Source: Apium graveolens
Taxonomy: Eukaryota > Streptophyta > Magnoliopsida > Apiales > Apiaceae
DNA: 64,000 nt
Assembly: GCF_009905375.1 (NCBI RefSeq)
Contig: NC_133648.1
Location: forward strand, 90,832,631-90,896,630
Direction of reading: 5' to 3'
Within the stretch, counting starts at the first letter, position 1. Every line of letters begins with the position of its first letter. Positions 47,201 through 57,897 of this stretch are shown here, piece by piece. Position numbers and translations under genes: made by a program. Below the pieces are notes generated by a model. The model was not told where the DNA came from and did no database searches. It saw nothing but the letters and a program-made list of their open reading frames with translations.

Positions 47201-48787
47201 TTGACGCAATAACTTTTTCACTTGAGCGATTGTTAAGAACTTCTTCTCTTGCCTATTTCCTCGAAATATCACCTTCTTCTTACTACCCAAAGTCTGAAGT
47301 CTTACTTTCCTATTCTTACAATCAATCTGGGCGTTATTTTCTGACAACCAATCCATTCCTAGAATAACATCAAATTCTCCCAACTTAAAAGGTATCAAGT
47401 TGGCATAGAAATGATGTCCTCCTATTTCAATATCGTACCTCGGGCACACTCGATCGACGGAAACTTGATCCTTATTAGCTAACTCTATCATTAATACTTG
47501 TTCTAACAATTTAACTTCACAATGCAGTTTATCGATAAAATCTTGAGAAATAAATGACCTCGTAGCTCCAGAATCAAATAAAACTTTAGCATCTACGGAG
47601 TTGACTGGAAGCGTACCTGCCACCACGTCTGAACTCTGAACAGCATCCTTCATAGTCATATTGAATGTCCTAGCTTTTGGCTGGTCCTTTGCTGGTGGTC
47701 CTTCAATCCTTGGCACCTTAGCAGTTGGTTCAGTTGTCTGGCAGTCCCTGGCAATATGCCCCATCTTTCCACATTTAAAGCACACTGTCCCTGATTTCTG
47801 AGCTGTAGTCTGACTTCGACACTCATTAGCATAGTGTCCCTTCTGATTGCACTTATAACACAACACATTAGCCTTACAAATCCCAAAATGCCTTCTACCA
47901 CAAAATTTGCACTCTGACGCAGGTGGACGATTGGATCTCTACTGATTTGAATTCTGAAAACGGTTCCCATTTCCTGGCTGTGGTTTCTTAAATCCCACAC
48001 TCTTATTGTCCTGAAACTCCGGCCTTTTATTGAAATGGCCCTGGAAGTTACCTTGTTGCTGGCCTCCTCCTGAGGTTTCTATTTTCCTTTTCTTCCCATC
48101 CTTCCCTTTCTGATACATATCACTCTTACTTTCAATCACCATCGCGTTCTGCACTACTGCCACATATGAAGTCAATTCAAACATGGCCACCCTATTCTGA
48201 ATCCAAAATCTCAATCCCTGTTCAAACCTTGTTGCTTTCTTTTCATCCGTGTCAACCTGGTCTGGCACGAACCTCGCTAATTCAGTAAACTTAGCTTCGT
48301 ACTCAGCTACAGTAAGATCTCCCTGGGTCAAGTTCAAGAATTGGATCTCCATTTGATTCTTCATATACCTCGGGAAATACTTTTCCAGAAACAGCTCTGT
48401 GAATCTCTCCCAAGTTATAAACTCACCTCCTTCCAATGCTCGCACGGATTCCCACCAATAGTTCGCCTCACCCTTCAGAAAGTAACTTGCAAACTTGTTC
48501 TTCTGCTCAGCTCCTGCTCCGACCAATTCAAAAGCCTTTTCCATTTCTTTGAGCCATGCATTGGCTTCCACAGGATCAGCACTTCCCTTGAACTCAGGTG
48601 GCTTCACTGCTTGAAACTGTTTAAAAGTCACTGCAGGTGGTGCTGCTGCTTGCTGCTGTTGTTGTTGTTACTGCTGTGTAAGATGTAACATCTGCTGCTG
48701 TATCAGTCCCAACATCTGGATAATTGCTGGATCTGTACGGCTCTCGGTACTACCCTCTCCTGAATTATTCCTTCTCTTTGGTGCCAT
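44255..48787 (-). pseudogene. E3 gag-pol polyprotein (Tekay-type), three in-frame stops
   Basis: A single phase of 1,511 codons from MAPKRRNNSGEGS (48787) to the stop at 44255, with stops at 48668-48670 (TAA), 47939-47941 (TAG) and 46967-46969 (TAA); each falls where a Gln codon is expected (poly-Gln run, NQ*RSN, QL*DLLEKG). No frameshift was found. Order: Gln-rich N-terminus; gag ([20 protein letters not shown]); CCHC knuckles CKFCGRRHFGIC, CYKCNQKGHYANEC, CFKCGKMGHIARDC; protease LFDSGATRSFIS; reverse transcriptase FIDDILIYS; RNase H with [27 protein letters not shown]; integrase HHCC zone, [21 protein letters not shown]; chromodomain-like end ([17 protein letters not shown]). All catalytic residues seen are intact. 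One upstream codon of the track of Met before 48787 was not used because the proper start follows an untranslated leader. Confidence 0.9.
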
Positions 48788-49247
48788 TATTCTGGTAAGA
48801 AACAAGCAACATATATATAATAATCTGTCAAGCATTGTGTCAAATATGTAGCAATTCCTTAGCATATCAAAATTCGCAAACAGTATCTCTTCCCTGAATA
48901 TCATAAACTTGCTACCTTATTAACACAAGCGACTTGATTATCACATAATCCTGCTTATTATCTCAAGAATAATAACACAAAGAAAATTACTCCGAATTAT
49001 CCAATCCTTTTAAATCCTTGCTCGAAATCTTAACTAAATCAACAAAATAGCGGCAATGACACAAGGCCTAAAGCTAAACGCAAAATAGGAAACCTAAACA
49101 ACTTAACTACAACCTAACCCAATAACCTAAATTTAATCCTATGAAAGCTAAACTACACGCGCCTATCTTATGTGATCTTCCTATGACTCATCTATGACAA
49201 TCCTACGCCTGTTTCAGTGACCATAACCTGTAGCTCTGATACCAACC
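48788..49247 (-). other. E3 5' leader with primer binding site
   Basis: The primer site is at 49233-49244 (minus strand TGGTATCAGAGC), three bases inside the 5' LTR end. The remaining 440 bp to the gag ATG are AT-rich and hold no extra ORF like that of E2. Confidence 0.8.
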
Positions 49248-51580
49248 TGTGACGCCCTCCAAACCCGGGGTCTAGATTTGGGGGTCACTCACCAATAAAC
49301 CAAAATAAAATAATCACAGCGGAATAATGTAATAAATACGACCCCTTTTTACCTACACTGGATCGATCACAGGTTATAGTATGGAACATGCACTAATACA
49401 AATCAAATGTTATTACAAACCATAGTCTAATTAGTTTTACAACTTATTCAAATTTTATTACAAACCTCTAGACTAATTAAGCGTCTCAAACTGTCTACCT
49501 GGAAACACACCAACTATTTACAAGCACAAAACCTCTGATCAGACCTGGAACTTAAGCTTGCCCTGGCCTAGCTGAAAGAATCAAGATATGAAACAAGTAT
49601 GAGCGAAAGAAATGCTCAGCAAGTAATAAATAGCTTATGATTTGGAATAACAATAGTATATCTGATGAACAAAACCAACTATAATAACTGAACTGTATCA
49701 AAACTGATATAAATTTGATAATAAACAATATTTGCAATATATTATGTTTTGGGACTAGAATCCTCGAACGACGGTGTGTTGCCGCTAGTGATCAGCCGCG
49801 GAGCAACACCGGTATGCCGAAGCATATCCAACTAAACAAAAGGTACCCAAGGCACATATTGGCCTAGCAAGGTGTTATATCCTGTATAACACATAGCTCA
49901 CACTGGACCGCCGCCACGGCCTCTTACGCAACCATCCATCCCATAAAAACAATTTTCCGTCAAAGGAGTCGAATCAAATGACATCCTTAACCACATAACT
50001 CCCCATTTCTCATGGTCCGGAGTTTTATCAACAACCAATGGCGAAATAACCAGAACAATTAGATATTCGCTAATCTCAATTCAAAACTTCACTGTATAGA
50101 GTAATTCATAGCGAAACATAAAACGTTTAACTATTCTAAACTTAGAATAGTATGGATATTGAAAGAATAAAGTCCAGAGTCAATATCAATTGAATGATAA
50201 ATAAAGATATAGGTACTTGCATAATATGATTAGAAATAAACGTCACTTGAACAATAAGTGAAGTTAGGGGTACTTGCCTGGTATGCTCAATAACCTCTTA
50301 CTTTAACTCTGCTTCTAACTGCTGGCTACTATCTTCGTCTAACACTTGACTGCACTTCTGGCTACTCGATTCTATAAACAAAAGGACTATCTTAAGTGAC
50401 AGAACTAAACTCAATCGACGTAACTCTACGTCTTGACATCTACCCGACCGTTTATAACTAAGCATGGCATATTAAACTGTAAACAAATAGCATACTTATC
50501 ACATAACAAATAATCATGACATTTGTATAACACGTAATCACATAACTCATGCAATACATAAGTCATATCATTAAAAGATACGTCTCAGTGCATTCAGAAT
50601 GAAAATCAGGTCAATATTAGCATTTATCGATCAAATACCGACTCAAACTGATACACAAATCAAATGACATTGCAATATAAAAGAAATTAGGTCTCAAAAG
50701 TATTTTTATTGAAAGCGCAATATTTTTCTGAGTTTGTACGCGTTCGTTTCGTATTAAACGGACAAACGGTTGATTTATTATGAATTTTTGAACATTTTTC
50801 GGAATAAAACGGGTCTCCAAATCATTTAATAATTAAATAATAGGGCTCGAACACTCGAAAATAATTTTATAAAAATTATCGAGCCGGAAAAATAATTTAA
50901 AATAATATTTTAAAGTTCGAAACTATTTTCGAAATTTTTAAATCAAAAATAATTAATTAAATCTAATTAAATAATCAATTAAAATTAATTAATAACTAAT
51001 TAAATTAATTAATCAATTAATATTTAAATTAATTGACTAATTAAATAATTAATTATCAACTAAAATTAATTAAATAATTTGGATTTATTTTTGAATTAAA
51101 AATAAATTTTCAGAATTAAAATAATGATTTTCAAAATAAAAATAAATTTTTAGAAATTAAAAATAGGATTTTCGAATTATTTTTAAAGTAGAAATTCAGA
51201 AACATAATCAGGAAAAAAGAATTAGGTTTTTAAGGATTAAAACCGGGTTTTGAATATGGGTCAGGATCGGGTCAACGGGTCTCGGCCGGGTCGCCAAGAA
51301 CACCGGCCATAAACTGGGTAGAGCCCAGAAACCGGCGGCTCCTGGCCGATTCCGGCGAGCCCGATAGGTAGCCAAACCGGCTTGCTTTTGCTTGGTTTTC
51401 GATTGCAATCCATTCCCAGTCATGCCAGAAACACCGACGAACCCACAATTATAACAGCCGCTTCTGAATTCGTCGATTCCGACGAACTGTAAGCTAACGC
51501 CGGTAAACAATCCGGCGAACACCGATTTTACGCAAACCAACACCAAATTTAATGAAATATATCTCAAAACAAAGCTCAGG
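49248..51580 (-). repeat. E3 5' LTR, truncated at an E2-family LTR
   Basis: Matches 15378-16406 plus 41595-42899. At 51580 (ctcagg) an E2-family LTR begins. The last 1.3 kb of the LTR (equivalent of 42900-44216) is missing, lost with the deletion that ends at 53779/53780. Confidence 0.9.
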
Positions 51581-53779
51581 TGTAACACCCCCAGATCCGG
51601 GGTCGGGGATCCGGGTCATCACGGTCTTTCTTTCCACAATATCACTTCACTTAATTAATAATAAATAACCTTATGTTGTGACCCCACACTAACACACACC
51701 ACAACCCGTTATAGTCTCAGAGATGAAATTTAAATAAGTACAAGTCTTTGAATCCACAATTTAAAAGTTATTACAACCCAAAATGATTACTTGATAAATT
51801 TACAGTTAATTGCCATTATCTGCCACAAGTTATAATTATACATAATTGATTCTCAAAAGTAGATGGTCTGATCTACAATAGATCTACCTCTGCAGCTATA
51901 GCAGCTACAACATCAACGGGAAGACGCGGGACGCTTCCCACGCGCTTGCGCTGGGTCTGCTGGAGTCTGGCCATCTTTCCTAACTGTTGTTGTGTGATGA
52001 AGAAATAAAGCAAGGGTGAGCAGCAAGCCCACCAAAATAATATGTATAATGATTTACAAAATATGAGCCTACTCATAATACTCATGAAAGTCTTGGTCAA
52101 AAGAAATGAACCAAGTTTGATATCTTAATGCGATGAAGTCGCAAAATATTCAGTATATATACATATATACTTTTCAAAATATTGGAAGTCCTCTTCCATG
52201 CATAATATACACAAAGTCCCAGTGTATAACTGTATAAAAAAATATCGTTGCAAGGTGATCTCATATATCTAACCTTGTCTCAACGTTTTTCTGAAAATCT
52301 TTGTCATTCATAAGACAATCATTTACTAGATTTAAGTTTAAAAGATGAAGTTACAAGATACTCCAATATACTTATATCTTTTCCAAATACTACTTGAACT
52401 ACCACCGTTCAAGTTATAATTAGTTCAAAAGTTCATCACATAGATGAGACTACAAGATAATACTTGAATAGATTCAATCTTTGAAATATTATTGAATGAA
52501 ATAAAGTTACGAGATACTTTATTTAGTCCCTATATATATATATCCACATATATATCTCATTAAACATTTCCTGGAACCTCTGTTATGTAAAGTATGAACA
52601 GAGTTTGAAACATCCAATGAATTTTGGAAAGGAAAAGAATTTTGGCATAAACCAGATATCTTGCTGATCAGGCAGAGATACCAATAAGTAACCTTTTCTA
52701 CTAGTAGATGGATGAATCCCCCACCGGTCATCACCCTGGCCACATAAGGACCTTGTGCTGGACCGCCACCCGGCCTCTTACGCGTTGATGGACTGCCACC
52801 CAGCCACTTACACATTGATAGACCGTACCCCGGCCTGTCGCTTATGCCGACTCAATTAGATGGGCTTACTTCCCGAACATTGGGCAAGTAATCAATTCAT
52901 TTACCAAAACTGCAACCTCGTTGCGAATATAAAATACACCACAGAGCCGGATTCCCCAGGTTTTGAGCGAGTATTTAAATCCCCTTAAAAAGGAAGATCT
53001 TAAATATAAAAATGAGTTTTGGGATCCGCTCTGACTTTAAAAATCATTTTGAAGACTCGAAAACACTTTATAGAGTGTTTGGAGTAAAGCTGATTTAATG
53101 AAGTAAATCAGTCCCCAGAATATTTAGAAAATGACTGAATATTATTATTTAAATAATATTCCCATAAAGAATAATCTTTATAAAAATAATTGAAGTAGAA
53201 GTATTAAAACTTATACTTGAAACGAGTATTAAATAACCAAAGATATACTTATATGAAAGTATTATCTTTATTTGAATAATCAAAAATAAGTTTGATTATT
53301 AACACCTTATTCTTTAATAAAATAAAGAATATATCTCAGCAAATAATCGGAGTCATAGATCCTCAAATGAATATTCAAATAATATTCATTAAATAATATA
53401 AACTGAGTCATAAGCCCTCGAATGAATATTCAAATAATATTCAGATAATAAAATAAAGTTAAAGTTATCGAATAAACCTTATTCGATTAATAGTTTTGAA
53501 AACTATGACCATATATATATATATATATAAGTATATATATATATATTTATATCCATATATACAAAATCTACTCGGGATCCTCGACTCCCGGTTTTAGAAA
53601 ATATTTTCACCTTTGGGTCCCTGTACTAAGGGTATGCAAATTACCGCTATCCTCTAGCATAGGTATTATCAACTGAATCAACAGATATATATGGAAAGAA
53701 TACGAAACAGGCATGCATATATATATACCATAGTAGCATGCTTCAATATATTGCAACATTTGCTAATTAACCAACATGT
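51581..53779 (-). repeat. Truncated LTR of the E2 family, diverged subfamily
   Basis: Starts TGTAACACCCCCAGATCCGG and follows the E2 LTR for about 2.2 kb to ...TTAACCAACATG, equivalent to 18537, where E4 sequence starts abruptly. From about 52016 to 52340 it differs strongly from the E2 LTR, while flanking parts are close; the 30-bp repeats keep more CpG, and the minisatellite has two units instead of four. The candidate target repeat is tcagg (51576-51580); its partner was deleted. Confidence 0.85.
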
Positions 53780-56189
53780 CAAAAAGAAAAAGAAGAATAG
53801 AAATGGAAAGATTGGGATAAACAAAAGCAATAATTTTGCTTATATTGCAGATGCTCCTAGAAAGAGGTGTGAGAATTGTGGATCAATGAATCACCTAACT
53901 CATCTTTGTAAAAAGAATGTTAGCAATTCACCTGAAGGAGTCTGCAAGTACAATGAAGCTAAGGCAAATGATCCCTATTCATTCTGTGACAAGTTTGACT
54001 GCATTCCCTGCAACATGAAAGTGATGAAGAGTTGCTACAATTTGAGAATTGATCTCATAGAATCAAAAGATGGTTCTATATCTAAAAGGGAAAATGCTCA
54101 ACAGTCTATGAATTCCATTTTATCTCAAAATTCTCATTCTACTTCTGCAAAATCAGTTAACAAGAAGAAAGTGCCCAACACAGCTTGGGTAGCTAAATAC
54201 ACTTAATCCTCATTGTGTGCAGGACAAAGGGAAGAAGGTCATATGGATCATTGAAAGTGGATGTTCCAGGCATATGACAGGTGATAAGGCCCTGCTATCA
54301 CAATTTGAGGAGATGGCTGGCCCTTTGGTGACCTTTGGAGACAACAACAAAGGATTCACAATGGGATATGGCAAGATTGTTTCTGTAAATGTTGTCATTG
54401 AAGATGTAGCACTAGTTGCTGGATTAGAAGTAAATCTTCTAAGTGTTAGTCAATTTGCAGACAGAGGTTTTCAAGTTATTTTCAACAAAGAAGATTGTGC
54501 TTTTATTAGCAAAAAGACTGGTGAAATTGCTCTTAAAGGAGTAAGAAAGGGAAGCTTGTTTGTTGCAGACTTAGACTCAACAAATAAGGAAGGAGTGTGT
54601 TGTTTCTACACCAAGGCATTAGAAGAGCAAAGCAAACTGTGGCATAAAAAGCTATCTCACTTGAATTTCAAAGCAATCAACACCTTAGTCAAGAAGGAGC
54701 TTGTGAGAGATATCCCAGTCTGGAATTTACTCAAATGGAAGTTTGTGAAGCTTTTCAGAAAGGAAAGATGAAAAGATCAAGTCACAAGTCAAAATCTGTG
54801 AATTCCATAAGTGCACCTCTTCAACTTGTTCACATGGACTTGTTTGGGCTAGTAAATGTCCTGTCCATTTCAAGGAACAAATATGCCCTTATCATGGTTG
54901 ATGATTTTTCAAGATACACTTGGGTTGAGTTCATGTACTCTAAAGATGAAACTCCAAACATTATAATTGAGCACATCAAGAAAATTGAGAAGCAAGCTGA
55001 AGGAAAGGTTAGTGTGAAAAGATTGAGAAGTGATAATGGAACAGAATTCAGAAACTCAACATTAAGCAAATTCTGCAAAAGCAAAGGCATTGTTCAAGAA
55101 TTTTCAGCAGCTAGAACACCTCAATAGAATCGAGTAGTTGAGAGGAAAAATAGAACATTGGTTGAAGCAGCTAGAACATTGCTACAAGATGCTCAGTTGC
55201 CAACTAGTTTTTGGGAAGAGGCTGTTAATACTGCATGCTACACTCAAAACAGATATCTCATCAACAAAGTTCATGGAAAATCACCCTACTCAATCATGTC
55301 TAACAGGAAGCCTACAGTGAACCATCTACATGTGTTTGGAAGCAAGTGTTATATTCTAAAAGACAACTCTGAATATGTGGGAAAATTTGACTCTAAAGTT
55401 TTTGAAACAATTTTTCTGGGATATTCATTGGAAAGAACAGCCTATAAAGTTTATGTGATTGATCAAAAGAAAATTATGGAAAGCACATATGTGACTTTTG
55501 ATGATGACAAGTGTCCAGGCTTGGAATGCCTTGATGTAAATGATGCTGAAGCCCTTGCATTTGGAAATCTAACCATTGATAGTGATTCTGATGAGGAAGA
55601 TGAAGTTGTGACACAACAAGTGACAAATGAAGAAACCTCTGAACAAAATCATGGAAATGAAAGCTCTCTTCAGACACCTGAATTTGATGGCACAACTCAG
55701 GGGGAGAAGGAGAAAATGGAAATGACAGTCATGGTAATACTGAAGAAAATGATGAAGGCACTAGTCAACAGACACACACCAGAAAGTGGGATAGGAGTCA
55801 TACAGTAGAAGCTATTATTGGTGATCCCTCAGCTGGTGTGAGAACTAGAAGTGCAACTGCTAATGAATGCCTACATGCATGTTTTCTATCTCAAGTAGAG
55901 CCCAAGAAAACTGAAGAAGCCCTAATGGATCCAGACTAAATATGTGCCATGCAGGAGGAGCTGGATCAGTTTGAGAGAAACAAGTTTGGAAATTAGTCCC
56001 TGCACCAAAGAACAGAAGCATAATTGGAACTAAGTGGGTGTACAGGAACAAAATAGATGAAAATGGAATTGTTACTAGAAACAAAGCAAGGCTGGTTGCT
56101 AAAGGCTACTCACAAGAAGAGTGAATTGACTATGATGAGACTTTTGCTCCTGTTGCAAGACTAGAAGCAATAAGAATTTTTCTGGCATT
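53780..56189 (+). pseudogene. E4 pol (protease, integrase, start of RT), multiply broken
   Basis: Order: late gag with a CENCGSMNHLTHLC knuckle; protease WIIESGCSRHMTGD, where the catalytic Asp of the usual DSG is Glu; GAG-pre-integrase WHKKLSHLNFKAIN; integrase with VHMDLFG, LRSDNGTEFRN and VVERKNRTLVEAAR (all three acidic residues present); then the start of reverse transcriptase (GTKWVYRNKIDENG, KARLVAKGYSQEE). Disruptions: one extra base near 54203, one base lost near 54720, TAG at 55125-55127, frameshift near 55700, TAA near 55937, one base lost near 55985, and TGA near 56122. E5 cuts it at 56190. The first bases (53780 on) were joined to the E2-family LTR by deletion, so the open frame that begins at 53691 is a chimera. 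Confidence 0.85.
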
Positions 56190-57897
56190 TGTAGAAAGAG
56201 ATATGTCCTAAGTCCAATCATGTATGAGGATTTAGGAATAACTTTTATGTAATCTATTTTGATTTCATTGATATTAATAAAAGGCTTGTTTTGTTTTTAT
56301 TGTGGGCTCTATCTATTTAAATATTTAAAGAAGATATACCACAGTTTAGAGTAAAGCTTTTTATGGATTGTGATGAGATCATAATAATGAGACCTAAATG
56401 ATGATATCTCTAAACTAAATAGTTCCTGGTCGTAGGATTACTAACTGGTAATTAATAATCCATAAAGATCGGTACATACTATGCTTGCTTCATTATGAAG
56501 GATGTCTATTCTCATAGACATTTGTGTGGTGACACTATAGCTAGTATGTAGGTGCTTATTATAGAATAAGTTCAATGAACATGACTCACACAGCTGAACA
56601 ACTGATGGAGTTCACTCACGTGTCAGCAGTTGTTCACATAGTGATAGTTGTACAAGTATCCTTAGACTTGAGGTCATCATAGTCATCTTGTGTACACTGA
56701 ACTATGCTTTGGTTTAGTTCTTAGTCTCAAGGGACAATTATAAGGGCTCTACTGGATATAGGAATTTGTACACGAAGATAGTGTATGATCAATAAAGGAT
56801 CTACCCCTTCCAGTGTAGGAAGAGAATGTTCAATGCTGATCCACTTATGTTAGTTCAGGAATCTCTGGGCAGATTGAATGAAATTAGAAAGGAGTTTCTA
56901 ATTTACATTAAATAGAACTAAGCATAGTGAATGGGAAAGCAAGTGATCAAATAAGATAGGCTTGACACAAGTTCCATGCCTTGTATTTAATCGTGACATT
57001 GCAGGGTAGAAAAAATTGATTGTACGGTAACTACTCACTGAATAGGTTCTTGGTATTCTAAGTAGTGAATTCGTATTATCCGGATAGTCGCGATATGCTG
57101 AGAAGTATCCCTCACGATGTAGAATAAATATGATTAATTAATTAATCATATTTAATGAATTAGAGAATTTATATAAATAATGATAAAATAATTTTATTAT
57201 TATTTATTTCTACTACTGGCTTAACATTGAACCTACAGGGTCACACCGTAAAAGAGAATGATTTAATGGTGGAGGAATTAATTAATAATGGCTGATAATT
57301 ATTTATTAATGAAATAAATAATTAATTAGAAAATTTAATAATTGATTAAATGAGATTTAATTGATTATAAATTAATTAAGAAAAGGTTCTTAATATTATT
57401 AATTAAGAATTTTATTTTTGGAAATTAAATCAAGAGAGAGAATTATTTCTAAAGTGTTTAGAAAAAGGATTAATAATTAAAAGGTGTTTTAATTATTAGT
57501 GAGAATAATAAAGGGTTAATAATAATAATATTTTATGGGAAAATTTTCAGCTGAAAATTTTGCCTATAAATATACTATTATAGACCCTATTTTTGCCTCA
57601 ACCAAAAAGATTTACAAAACCCTAATTCTCTCCATCTCCTCCCCCTTCATTACATCGTTTTCTTGGTGGATACCGGTGGAGTGCTTCACACTTGAGGAGC
57701 AGCTGCTAAGGATCTCCGTTCATCGTTTTTGGATCGCCATTAAAGACCTCCATCTTTCCATTAACGTAAAGCTTCTTAAGGTAAACATACTGAACTACGA
57801 AGTAAATATTATTTTTCGCATGGATCCTGCGGAGGGGTTCGGTTTTTTAAGATTTAAATTTACGTTTTTGCTGCGTTTATGTGCTAAAAAACCTTCA
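56190..57897 (+). repeat. E5 5' LTR
   Basis: Starts TGTAGAAAGAGATATGTCC, ends GTGCTAAAAAACCTTCA, about 1,708 bp, one base before the primer site TGGCATCAGAGC (57899-57910, one mismatch to the usual TGGTATCAGAGC). The first 300 bp match the fragment at 6244-6545. AT-rich TTAATTAA-like stretch at 57120-57500. The open frame 57535-57930 crosses the LTR end and is not supported. Confidence 0.75.

Larger units (their letters stand above)
15378..51580 (-). mobile_element. E3: Tekay-like (chromovirus) Ty3 element, split by E2
   Basis: Minus-strand element inserted in E4 gag after gtctt (15373-15377). Parts: 3' LTR in two pieces (15378-16406 and 41595-44216), polypurine tract (44217-44232), gag-pol (44255-48787), leader and primer site (48788-49247) and 5' LTR (49248-51580), which is interrupted by an E2-family LTR and then lost in a deletion. 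Without E2 it measures about 11 kb. The right-hand target repeat was removed by the deletion. About 16 differences were counted by eye between the first 1,030 bp of the two LTRs, so it is older than E2. Confidence 0.9.
12444..56189 (+). mobile_element. E4: SIRE-like Ty1/copia element, split by E3 and cut by E5
   Basis: Plus-strand element inserted in E7 pol; the base stretch before its LTR is gaaat (12439-12443). Parts present: 5' LTR, primer site, gag to 15377, then, after the 38-kb block of E3/E2/E1 and a deletion, gag end to the start of reverse transcriptase (53780-56189), where E5 is inserted. The rest of reverse transcriptase, RNase H and the 3' LTR lie beyond the window. The missing segment between the two halves removed part of gag together with the right end of E3. 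The gag and pol frames have many stops and frameshifts. Confidence 0.85.

Noticed and set aside
53691..53779. Start of an open frame leading into E4 pol
   Set aside because: It is LTR sequence joined by deletion, not a native start.
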